The notes beneath the pieces are model-generated. The model did no database searches. It saw nothing but the letters and a program-made list of their open reading frames with translations, and was not told where the DNA came from. Positions 41,917 to 49,162 of a DNA stretch of 49,162 bases are shown here, piece by piece. Source of the DNA: an uncultured Lachnospiraceae bacterium (lineage in GTDB: Bacteria > Bacillota > Clostridia > Lachnospirales > Lachnospiraceae); contig CANTEW010000017.1 of assembly GCA_947652925.1 (NCBI GenBank), forward strand, positions 1-49,162, read 5' to 3'. The position numbers were made by a program, and so were the translations under genes. Numbering within the stretch: the stretch's first letter is position 1; the number at the start of each line of letters is the position of its first letter.

Positions 41917-44487
41917 TTGGAAGAAAAAGCCGTAAAGCAGGAGCTAAAGAAACAAGGACTCGCGATGCCGGAAAAGGAAGAAGTCACACAGCTCCTTGGA
42001 AATCCCATGATGCTCGCTCTCTATAAAGACATTATGAAGATGGGCAGGGAAAACCACGATCATTCCGTAGAAGAACAGATCCTCTGTTCGGCAGACGGGA
42101 TGGTGGAACTGTATCTGCAGGGCCTGTGCAGGACCCAGATGCGGGTAGACGCTGGGGATGAGAAGATACAGCTTGACCATCGGTATGTCATAGAGTATCT
42201 CCTGCCTAAGATTGCGGACGTGATGGCACAGAAAGACCGCACGGTGTTGTCCTTTGACGAACTGTACAAGATAGTCAGACAGAGTTGCCGTGATCTGCAG
42301 AAAAATATATTTGGGATTTGTTTTAGGGAATATCTGGGGAAATCCAGGGTAATGCTGGAAGGGATCGCTAATGAGTCAGAATGGTTCGATCTTACAGTGG
42401 GGGAGTTTCTCATCCGGGATCTGGATCTGTTGATACGGGGAGAAGGAGACAACTATCGGCTGCTCCATGACAGTTTTCTCCCATTTCTCGCAGAAAAAGG
42501 AAAAGAGCAGAGAAAGCTTCTTAAAAAACACAAAAACAGGAAGGATTTCTTTGTGGGTGTTCTTGCGCTGGCCGTCCTGCTCCCCTGTCTTTTGATCCTG
42601 CTGGATAAATGGCAAACTGCTGAAGATTACCGGGATATTGAAGAAAAGACCAGGCAGATCCAGGCGGACATTGAAGATGAAAAAATGTTCAGCGCCCTGT
42701 ACAAGATGAAAGATCTCCATATCTCTTACCCTGAAGAAAGATACTTTGGCCACATCCAGGAGCAGATCGGGCAAGATTATCTGAAGGCTGTTTACCGTGC
42801 CGCATTTACCCAGATGGAAGAAGTGGAGACCACGGGGCAGTACATAACCTTCGACCAGAGTGAGCAATATGTGATCGGATACGACTCCCCGGAAAATGGG
42901 ATTTTGTGTGTAGATATCTATGACCTTGAGTTGCAGCCGGTCAAGCAGATCGTTTTGAGATACAACTCTTTTTCAAGCAGGAGGCTTGTGGATCTTATTT
43001 CAATAAAAGAAAAAGAAATCCGGTTCGCCTATCGCGAAGCGGCACAGGAGATCCAGGTGACACTCCCTCGGAAAAAACTCATCTTCAATCTGCAGGGGGA
43101 GCTGCAGGGAGAATTTTTTGCCGAAGAAAAGGAAGAGGGTACATATGACTGGATCTTAGAGGCCTTTCCAGAGATCCTCAGTAAAAGATACAAATGGGAC
43201 AGTGCCTGTATCACTTTGGACAAACAGTATGCGATCGGAGTCAAAAATAAAGGGATCTATGCTTCAGATATTGAGATCCTTAATTTGGATACAGGGGAGA
43301 TGGAAGGATGTGTGTCAGATAATATAGGTTCCGTTAAGATCGATCTTACTTATTATGATACTTACGGCTGGGTCATGGCGGGCAATAATGGACATGATAA
43401 AAAACTCATATTGTCCGGTTTCACGATACCAGAAGGCAATATGCTGCGGGATTTTCGCAGTTTTACGTCTGAGTTGGAAGACGCCTTGACTCCGCAGTAC
43501 TTATACGGTAAAAACGGTATGGCCTATATCCTGGAACACCAGGCAGACCCAGAGCAGAAAAACACACTCCGTATGGTCACGACCAGGAATTGTTCTCTTG
43601 CAGAACGTTTTGATCAGAATGGTACGGATGCAAAGATAGACTTGGATCCAAATAAAAATTGTCTGATACCAGAAGAAAAAAAGAAAAGTATGAGCATAAA
43701 TGCCGTTGCTGACTATGAGTATAAAGCAAAAAGCACTGCGTTGACTGTCTCTTCCACGGCAGAGGTGCATAGATTTGGCTATGGGAGCAGTCAGTACAGC
43801 GGTGTGGATTTCTTATGTGCGATCGAAGGGTCTAACGGAGAGCAGTTGGTAGGATTTATGGCAGAGGGATTTTGGAATCCTTATTATAATGAAAAGGACC
43901 AGGTGTTTGGTTTTGTTGATCATAAAGCGGGCGAACAAAAAGAGGCGTACCGTCTGTATCCGTACCAGGAACTGGCTGGGATGCTCCAAGCGTCCGAGAC
44001 ACTTAAGCTGGGATCCTCCGTAGATCAGAGGGAAGAGCCGCTGCTTGAGAGCCGTCTGGACGAGAAGACAAAAATATTGCGTCTCAACGGGTATAGCGGG
44101 ACGGAAGGAGAGTCGGTCATCCTGATATCTAGCACGGTGGATGGCGTGGAAGTACGGGATATAGTGTCTGAAAACATGCCAAAAGGGCTGACCTATGCTC
44201 ATTATATCCATGACAGTGAGCTCACATATGAAGAGACAAAATATGGAGCGGGACTCGAGCTTACCGGATATGATGGATCATGTACCGGAGCATACACGCA
44301 CCTGATCATCCCGGACTCGGTGTTTGAGGGATGTTCTTTTTTGGAAAAGGTGGCCATACCAGAAAGTGTGAGCAAGATTGGTCCAAAGGCATTTCAAGGG
44401 TGTGCATTGACAAAAGTGGCCGTCAACAGAGAGTGTAAAGTGAATCCGACTGTGTTTGACGGACAGGTGGTCATCGACTATTATTAA
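41917..44487 (+). CDS. C-terminal fragment: NTPase helical part, membrane segment, sensor and BspA-like LRR end
   Basis: 856 residues opening at TTG 41917, which has no ribosome binding site. It begins in the middle of the NTPase (LPLEEKAV, LLGNPMMLALY), continues through helical repeats with LLHDSFLPFLAEK, one membrane segment at about residues 211-230, and a large extracytoplasmic region of beta-rich repeat-like sequence (about 270-790). The last 65 residues (LIIPDSVF, KVAIPESVSKIGPKAF) resemble a BspA-type leucine-rich repeat. Translation is doubtful because of the upstream stop and frameshift. Confidence 0.6.
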   Translation: MEEKAVKQELKKQGLAMPEKEEVTQLLGNPMMLALYKDIMKMGRENHDHSVEEQILCSADGMVELYLQGLCRTQMRVDAGDEKIQLDHRYVIEYLLPKIADVMAQKDRTVLSFDELYKIVRQSCRDLQKNIFGICFREYLGKSRVMLEGIANESEWFDLTVGEFLIRDLDLLIRGEGDNYRLLHDSFLPFLAEKGKEQRKLLKKHKNRKDFFVGVLALAVLLPCLLILLDKWQTAEDYRDIEEKTRQIQADIEDEKMFSALYKMKDLHISYPEERYFGHIQEQIGQDYLKAVYRAAFTQMEEVETTGQYITFDQSEQYVIGYDSPENGILCVDIYDLELQPVKQIVLRYNSFSSRRLVDLISIKEKEIRFAYREAAQEIQVTLPRKKLIFNLQGELQGEFFAEEKEEGTYDWILEAFPEILSKRYKWDSACITLDKQYAIGVKNKGIYASDIEILNLDTGEMEGCVSDNIGSVKIDLTYYDTYGWVMAGNNGHDKKLILSGFTIPEGNMLRDFRSFTSELEDALTPQYLYGKNGMAYILEHQADPEQKNTLRMVTTRNCSLAERFDQNGTDAKIDLDPNKNCLIPEEKKKSMSINAVADYEYKAKSTALTVSSTAEVHRFGYGSSQYSGVDFLCAIEGSNGEQLVGFMAEGFWNPYYNEKDQVFGFVDHKAGEQKEAYRLYPYQELAGMLQASETLKLGSSVDQREEPLLESRLDEKTKILRLNGYSGTEGESVILISSTVDGVEVRDIVSENMPKGLTYAHYIHDSELTYEETKYGAGLELTGYDGSCTGAYTHLIIPDSVFEGCSFLEKVAIPESVSKIGPKAFQGCALTKVAVNRECKVNPTVFDGQVVIDYY

Positions 44488-44497
44488 ATGAGGATAG

Positions 44498-44548
44498 AAA
44501 AAAGAGCTTATAAAGTGCGTTTGTGACTGCATTTTATCGGCTCTTTTT
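44498..44548 (+). terminator. Intrinsic terminator after the kinase cassette
   Basis: AAAAAAGAGC and GCTCTTTTT form the base of a long hairpin with inner ATAAAGTGC / GCATTTTAT pairing, ending in a T-run. Confidence 0.75.
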
Positions 44549-44674
44549 GTTTGGGGTCTGATGGGGCTTGGAGGCGGAATGAAGATGCAGGATGTGTAAG
44601 ATACAGAATGTAAGATAGGTCCATACGGACCAAAGGTTCCAAGAACACTTGGAAATGGAAGAGGAGAGGACAGG

Positions 44675-44938
44675 ATGGATAAAGAGAAGATCGTGGATAA
44701 AATATTTGAAATGTTAGAAAATGAGAAAGCGTTTAAGGAGTTGAGCAGTGTGCTCACAGCCCAATGTGAGAAACGGATGCAGCCCTTTAAAGGGAGGTTA
44801 TCCCTGCAGGAATATGAACAGATACGGGATGTGGTGTTTTCCGTTGCCTATCTTGTTCAGAAGCCTGCGTTTGGGATTGGTTTCCGGACTGGTATAGAGC
44901 TGCTCTTGGAATGCAGAGAAGATAGTCGTTTTACATGA
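44675..44938 (+). CDS. Small helical protein, unknown function
   Basis: 87 residues, helical. The C-terminal FGIGFRTGIELLLE resembles a motif seen in small helical proteins of Clostridia mobile regions, though I cannot name a family with certainty. GGAGAGGA lies upstream of ATG 44675. A 6-bp inverted repeat TTCCAA/TTGGAA (44637-44654) lies 20 bases before the start and could be an operator. The gene converges on the XRE regulator gene, overlapping its end by 8 bases. Confidence 0.6.
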   Translation: MDKEKIVDKIFEMLENEKAFKELSSVLTAQCEKRMQPFKGRLSLQEYEQIRDVVFSVAYLVQKPAFGIGFRTGIELLLECREDSRFT

Positions 44939-45251
44939 TCTCGATCATCTTCAGTATTTTTTCTTTTTTCTGGCAGTCGCAGTCCTCTAGGACCCTCATG
45001 ATCTCTCTGTCCAGGGCCAGGGATGGATCTTCGTACTGGTCGGACAGGAGAAAATCGATGGAGGTATGGAGAGGATTTGCCACTGCCAGGAGGGTGTTAA
45101 GGCTGACTTTTGTATGGTTATTTTCAATATTGCTGATGTGTGATGTATTGCAGCCTACCATTTCTGCGAGATTGTCTTGGGTCAGCCCTCTGTGTTGGCG
45201 AATTTCTTTTATCCGGAGACCAAGATTGCCATAATCAATTTCCTGCCGCAG
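44931..45251 (-). CDS. XRE-family transcriptional regulator with probable CTG start
   Basis: The visible ATG at 45161 would cut the HTH domain. The frame continues upstream with RIKEIRQHRGLTQDNLAEMVGCNTSHISNIEN, a complete Cro/C1-type helix-turn-helix, to a stop just before CTG 45249-45251. AAGGTG sits 6 bases before that CTG, so I call CTG as start (106 residues). ATT at 45239 would give the usual MDYGNLG-like beginning and may be the degenerated ancestral start. It is convergent with the 87-residue gene and divergent from the large secreted protein. Confidence 0.65.
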   Translation of the reverse strand: MRQEIDYGNLGLRIKEIRQHRGLTQDNLAEMVGCNTSHISNIENNHTKVSLNTLLAVANPLHTSIDFLLSDQYEDPSLALDREIMRVLEDCDCQKKEKILKMIEIM

Positions 45252-45386
45252 TTAGAACACCTTCTTTCGTGTATATTTTTGTCTGCAAATAATAAAAGGG
45301 GGCAAAAGATGAGAGGAAAAAGAAGGATGTGGAGATACAAAAAATTTATGGAAAATATCCATCAAAAGATAGGGAGGAGAGAGGAT

Positions 45387-48086
45387 ATGAGAAAGGAAAA
45401 GATGAAAAAGAGGATAATGGCAGCAATGATAGTATGTACGATGTGTGCAGAGACATTACCGACAGTTACATATGCGGGAGAGCTGGGAAATGGGGGAACA
45501 CAGATCATTGAAAATGAAGACGCATCTGCTGAAATGTCGGGAGTCGTTGAAGATATAGAGTCTCAGGCATCCGGGTCGACTGAACATTACAGCATGTCTG
45601 TAGGGGATATAAAATATCTTTATACAAACGCGAGCGGAAAAGCGGTCACTGATGCAGTATGGACTTCCAGCGATATGGAGAGCGTGGAGATCCTGGAGCA
45701 GAACAGCGTTTCTTGCCGGATCCAGGTAAAAGCTTACAGATCCAGTACACCGGTCATCATCCAGTGCTTATATTACTATAATGAATTGCGCAATGGCTAT
45801 ATCTATCGCCGAAGTGATATCACAGATTATTACATCGATGTCCAGAGACCAAAAGACATAACAGTCTATTTGGAAGCAAATGGAGGAGACATCTCAACAG
45901 AGAGTCTGTCTTTCCAGCCGGGAGAAGCTTACGGAAATCTCCCTGTACCCTCCAGGTACGGATATACTTTCAAAGGCTGGTATACTGAAAGTACAGGCGG
46001 GACCAGAGTGAGCAAAACGACTAAGAGTAAAACAGTCGACCATACTATATATGCACATTGGGATGAAAATGTCTATTCTATAGTGTTTGATGGAAATGGG
46101 AATACGGGTGGGAGTATGTCCGATATGACAGGATGTCTGTTTGGGAGTAGTTATACATTAAGAGTTAATTCGTTTACTAGGGAAGGGTATATATTTTCAG
46201 GGTGGAATACAGCTGCTGATGGGACAGGAAAGAGTTATGAAGATAAAGGATCGGTATTAGACCTGGCATCGGGTGGGAGCGTTACCTTATATGCTGTCTG
46301 GAAGTTAGAGACTAAGGATATCGCAGAGTGTGAGGTCACGCTGGAGTCAAGATCTTACATATATGATGGAACGGCTAAAGTCCCTCAGGTCGTTGTGAAA
46401 GATGGAGAGACTGTCCTCCTAGAAAATGAAGATTATACATTGTCTTATTCAGATAATACAAAGGCAGGCACCGCCAGTGTTACTGTTACGGGCATAGGGA
46501 GTCATTCTGGACAGATAACAAAAAATTTTACGATCTATAAAGCAGCTCAGGATCTAGAAGTGAGTTTGGATCGGTCTTCGATTAAAATAGGGGAGAGTGC
46601 CATGTTCACAGTCCATGGGAAGGGGGCGCTCTCATTTCTGTCTGAGGATCCATCGATCGCTGATGTTGACTCGGAAGGAAAAGTCACCGGCATTTCAGCA
46701 GGGCAGACAAAGATCACGGTGCAGGCGACTGGTGATGATGATCACGAAGAAGCGAGCTGCTCGATCACAGTAAATGTTACGGTAGATAGAACGGAGAGCG
46801 GAACGGCGCTCTCGACCTGCGAGATAACTTTGGATATATCCAGTCATACCTACGATGGAACAGCTAAGACTCCTGAGGTATCTGTAAAAAGTGGAAATAC
46901 AATATTGAAAAAAGATATTGATCATAGAGTAGGATATTCAAATAATACAAATGTCGGGACAGCGTCTGTCATAATCAAAGGTTTGGGTTCTTATAGCGGG
47001 ACTGTTACAAAAACATTTGTGATCAATAAAGCAAAACAAAAGATTAAAATAAACATATCGGCCGCACAGGTCATTGTTGGAAAAACGGTGGTGATCAAAG
47101 CTTCTGGCTATGGGACTATTTCCTACAGATCGGACGACAGTAGTATAGCCAAGGTAGATGGTTCCGGGACTGTTACAGGCATTGCGCCGGGTACGACGGA
47201 TATTACAGTGAGGGCAGAAGGGGGGCGGAATCATCAAGCTGGTATAAAAAAGGTCACAGTGACAGTGAAAGATACTGCAGAAAATCTCAGCAGTCCTTCA
47301 TTGAAAACTGTAGTCAATAAAAATGGCGGGGTCTTCTTCCGTTGGGGTAAGGTAAAAGATACAGAAAAATATTATATATATCGGAAAATAGGAACTCAAA
47401 ATTGGAAATATATAGGGAATACAACAGATACATCATATTTTGACAGGCAAGTATCAAGTGGGACTGCCTATGTATACACGGTGGCGGCAGTTGCTGGGGA
47501 TATGCAGAGTGCCTATGATAGGAAGGGGCTTGATATTGTATACTTATCTGTTCCATCCATATCTTCCATATCCAGCTTGTCTTCGGGGGTGTCTATTACC
47601 TGGGATACTGTGAAAGGGGCATCTGCTTATCAGATCTATAGAGATAACAGATGGGTCAAAACAGTCTATCCAAATGATAAGAACAATTATATAGATCGGA
47701 CTGCCCGGAAAAATGGTAGAAAATATACGTACAAGGTACGTGCATGCAAAGGGGATTCGCAAAGCGTTGTCTCGCCTGCAAAGATCACATATTATCTGCG
47801 CCGTCCATCCGCCTTAAAATTGAAGAGGTCATCTAGACAGAGATTTTTGCTCACGTGGAGTCGGGATAGAAAGGCGACAGGATACGAGGTCGTGTATAGT
47901 ACAAATAGGTATTTTACCAGTGGAGTGACCAGAAAGACTATATATAAGAACAGGATAACATCTATGAAAAGCCCCAGACTGTCTAAAGGGCAGACATATT
48001 ATGTGAAGATCCGGGCTTATAAAAAAGTTTTCGGGATCAAGTATTATTCTAAGTGGATGCAGACAAGGGTTAGGATCGCAAAATGA
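45387..48086 (+). CDS. Secreted multi-domain repeat protein (InlB B-repeats, Ig-like domains, FnIII)
   Basis: 899 residues with signal peptide (cleavage after VTYA, about residue 31). Domain order: two Listeria-Bacteroides (InlB B-type) repeats about residues 155-310 (GYTFKGWYTES, GYIFSGWNTAADG); two tandem units about 310-480 and 480-630, each of a YDGTAK-type module and a Big_2-like Ig domain (VTGISAGQTKITV, VTGIAPGTTDITV); and three FnIII-like domains to the end. No LPxTG, SLH or other anchor is visible. ATG 45387 has GGAGGAGAGAGG upstream; ATG 45309 is possible. A cell-surface or adhesion role is likely. Confidence 0.8.
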   Translation: MRKEKMKKRIMAAMIVCTMCAETLPTVTYAGELGNGGTQIIENEDASAEMSGVVEDIESQASGSTEHYSMSVGDIKYLYTNASGKAVTDAVWTSSDMESVEILEQNSVSCRIQVKAYRSSTPVIIQCLYYYNELRNGYIYRRSDITDYYIDVQRPKDITVYLEANGGDISTESLSFQPGEAYGNLPVPSRYGYTFKGWYTESTGGTRVSKTTKSKTVDHTIYAHWDENVYSIVFDGNGNTGGSMSDMTGCLFGSSYTLRVNSFTREGYIFSGWNTAADGTGKSYEDKGSVLDLASGGSVTLYAVWKLETKDIAECEVTLESRSYIYDGTAKVPQVVVKDGETVLLENEDYTLSYSDNTKAGTASVTVTGIGSHSGQITKNFTIYKAAQDLEVSLDRSSIKIGESAMFTVHGKGALSFLSEDPSIADVDSEGKVTGISAGQTKITVQATGDDDHEEASCSITVNVTVDRTESGTALSTCEITLDISSHTYDGTAKTPEVSVKSGNTILKKDIDHRVGYSNNTNVGTASVIIKGLGSYSGTVTKTFVINKAKQKIKINISAAQVIVGKTVVIKASGYGTISYRSDDSSIAKVDGSGTVTGIAPGTTDITVRAEGGRNHQAGIKKVTVTVKDTAENLSSPSLKTVVNKNGGVFFRWGKVKDTEKYYIYRKIGTQNWKYIGNTTDTSYFDRQVSSGTAYVYTVAAVAGDMQSAYDRKGLDIVYLSVPSISSISSLSSGVSITWDTVKGASAYQIYRDNRWVKTVYPNDKNNYIDRTARKNGRKYTYKVRACKGDSQSVVSPAKITYYLRRPSALKLKRSSRQRFLLTWSRDRKATGYEVVYSTNRYFTSGVTRKTIYKNRITSMKSPRLSKGQTYYVKIRAYKKVFGIKYYSKWMQTRVRIAK

Positions 48087-48187
48087 AGTTTCTAAATATA
48101 AGCAGTATGGAGGATATATCAGAATAAAGTTGATGAAACAGTTCTTTTTGATCTGTATGATGCAAAAAAGGAAAGAGAGGAGATCAG

Positions 48188-48319
48188 ATGAAAAATAAGA
48201 CTGTCTTAATGACATTAGCAACGTTGGCAGTGGTTGTTTTGGGGATTGCGGGAATTGGAGGGTGTGTTTTAAAGCACACCTTTCCTACTGTTAGCGGACA
48301 ATTGTTCTGCCACAGATAA
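48188..48319 (+). CDS. Truncated lipoprotein-like leader (43 aa)
   Basis: GAGAGGAGATC precedes ATG 48188. The first 26 residues are a signal peptide with hydrophobic core (LATLAVVVLGIAGIGGC), a lipobox-like end. After the Cys the frame runs into the 20-bp palindrome at 48261 and stops at 48317-48319. The rest of the gene is missing, so this looks like a gene cut by insertion or rearrangement. It could still be translated as a small peptide. Confidence 0.45.
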   Translation: MKNKTVLMTLATLAVVVLGIAGIGGCVLKHTFPTVSGQLFCHR

Positions 48320-48541
48320 TAAATACCGTGTCCAGTATCAGGACAGCGGCGGTGGCGGCAGGGGACAGTCCCGCTGTCGGTAACACGATAGGATCACTTT
48401 CCCTGAACCAGAAAACCAGATTCCCTGTGTGACACTGGTGTGACGGCATCCTGCTATCTACTGGCAGGGTGGGGAAAGCGCCGTAAAACGGGCATCTGTG
48501 GGGAAGAGAAAGGATTTCAAGGTGTGCTTTTAGCGCGCCTT
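48261..48541. repeat. Region bounded by 20-bp imperfect repeats, no gene seen
   Basis: GGTGTGTTTTAAAGCACACC (48261-48280) and GGTGTGCTTTTAGCGCGCC (48521-48539) are similar and each nearly palindromic. Between them no open frame of weight or known RNA is seen. A further hairpin, GTGTTTCTAACAC, follows at about 48567. The first repeat interrupts a lipoprotein-like gene; the second is 75 bases before the phage protease. The palindromes recall the MITE ends but with a different flank. Confidence 0.45.
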
Positions 48542-48613
48542 ATTTCAATTGTGGCAAAAGTAACGTGTGTTTCTAACACAGTATTTTTCAGGAGACAGGA
48601 AGGAGGGATAGGA

Positions 48614-49162
48614 GTGAAGAGGAAGTTCTGGAACTGGATCAAAAATGACGCGGGAGGGGAGGAAGAGCGCACCCTCGTGCTGAACGGTGAGATTTCGGAT
48701 GAGACGTGGTACGGGGATGAAGTGACCCCGGCACTGTTCGCAAAGGAACTGAATGCCGGGAGCGGCAACATCACCGTGTGGATCAATTCACCGGGCGGCG
48801 ATGTGTACGCCGCGGCACAAATCTACAACATGCTCATGGAGTACAAGGGCGATGTGACCGTGAAGGTGGACGCGCTGGCGGCATCCGCAGCCTCCGTCAT
48901 CGCTATGGCGGGTACCACGGTGCTGATGTCCCCGGTGGCAATGATGATGATCCACAATCCCATCACCGTGGCGATAGGTGATTCCAAAGAAATGCAGAAG
49001 GCGGGGGAGATGCTGGAGGAAGTGAAAGAGGGCATCATGAACGCCTACGAGATCAAGACCGGGATGGACCGTAAGAAGATATCCCACCTCATGGATGCGG
49101 AGTCGTGGTTCAATGCGAAGAAGGCCGTGGAGCTTGGCTTTGCGGACGGCATCCTGCATGAA
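48614..49162 (+). CDS. Phage-type ClpP-like head maturation protease (3' truncated by window)
   Basis: An open frame of 183 codons runs off the window. It shows the S14 ClpP fold: LVLNGEISDETWYGDE, VWINSPGGDVYAAAQIYN, the nucleophile Ser in AASAASVIAMAG (about residue 94) and the His in MMIHNP (about 114). The later MDRKKISHLMDAESWFNAKKAVELGFADGI is typical of the protease fused to or next to phage capsid genes in Clostridia. GTG 48614 follows GGAGGGATAGGA. Base composition differs from the AT-richer gene before it. It points to a prophage extending beyond the window. Confidence 0.85.
   Translation, partial: MKRKFWNWIKNDAGGEEERTLVLNGEISDETWYGDEVTPALFAKELNAGSGNITVWINSPGGDVYAAAQIYNMLMEYKGDVTVKVDALAASAASVIAMAGTTVLMSPVAMMMIHNPITVAIGDSKEMQKAGEMLEEVKEGIMNAYEIKTGMDRKKISHLMDAESWFNAKKAVELGFADGILHE

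Larger units (their letters stand above)
40559..44487 (+). pseudogene. Ser/Thr kinase - STAND-type NTPase - membrane - sensor protein, broken by a stop and a frameshift
   Basis: The reading frame of the kinase reaches Walker A (GGVGKTR) and stops at TAG 41729-41731, then continues in the same frame (VVTYISLKEYQTAGGTAGYIQ... to about 41880), as STAND NTPases do after the P-loop. Near 41880-41905 the homology moves to another frame (VELLPLEEKAV). The segment expected between, about 100 residues with Walker B, is missing. A nonsense change plus a frameshift/deletion therefore divides one ancestral protein of about 1,300-1,400 residues into two open parts. I infer loss of the intact receptor unless sequencing error is at fault. 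Confidence 0.65.

Noticed and set aside
1-49162. CRISPR array
   Set aside because: No regularly spaced direct repeats of 24-37 bases were found; the repeated units seen are dispersed MITE-like copies.

Overview
The window looks like a chromosomal segment of a spore-forming, low-to-mid G+C Clostridia, most likely of the family Lachnospiraceae. The evidence is a Firmicutes-type sporulation block (mazG, hup, rqcP, yabP, yabQ, divIC/ftsB, spoIIE, tilS, hpt, ftsH), strong AGGAGG-type ribosome binding sites, TTGACA-17-TATAAT promoters, an archaeal-type prolyl-tRNA synthetase, DUF2298, DUF134 and DUF3786 proteins, and a proteome without outer-membrane functions. No species can be assigned from sequence alone.

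Layout. 1-7969: the end of a DUF2298 membrane protein, then tRNA/translation genes (Sua5, ProRS, CCA enzyme), a CotS-like spore coat kinase homologue, a phosphoglucomutase/phosphomannomutase and MazG. 8009-15391: HU, the S4 protein RqcP, sporulation genes yabP-yabQ, the divisome protein DivIC/FtsB, a short SpoIIE phosphatase, tRNA-Ile lysidine synthase, hypoxanthine phosphoribosyltransferase and FtsH, closed by a terminator. This order matches the classical Bacillus yabN-to-ftsH region. 15494-20953: an intracellular GH13 alpha-glucan hydrolase followed by a VWA-like/metallopeptidase-like protein and a MoxR-type AAA ATPase. 20948-24365 (minus strand): a gutted serine-hydrolase gene, a secreted peptidoglycan-binding protein with calcium-loop-like repeats, and an OmpR/HisKA two-component system. 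24566-31603: thioredoxin, a Cys-rich small protein, the 23S rRNA methyltransferase RlmD, two glycine tRNAs, a GntR regulator with ClpC, a DUF134-NifX fusion and a DUF3786 protein. 31888-37313: an amino-acid ABC transporter in one operon with an NSS symporter, facing a divergent amidohydrolase. 37497-39290: a methyl-accepting chemotaxis protein with an extracytoplasmic CZB zinc-binding domain.

From about 39.4 kb the window becomes accessory in character. A cassette of two small helical proteins with a shared motif precedes a large Ser/Thr kinase-STAND NTPase-membrane-sensor protein that is broken by an in-frame TAG and a later frameshift/deletion. Next come a small helical protein, an XRE regulator with an apparent CTG start, a secreted Ig-like/FnIII-repeat protein, a truncated lipoprotein-like leader, a region bounded by 20-bp repeats, and at the window edge a phage-type ClpP-like head maturation protease, suggesting the start of a prophage.

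Scattered through 21.5-31.9 kb is a previously unnamed (to me) MITE-like repeat: two 166-bp full copies in opposite orientation, one half copy, one palindrome made of two terminal repeats, and one solitary end. Its termini supply the stop codons of two genes. The most interesting candidates for undescribed biology are the kinase-STAND cassette at 39.4-44.5 kb and this repeat family. All functional statements below rest on recognised motifs and gene context, not on database searches.
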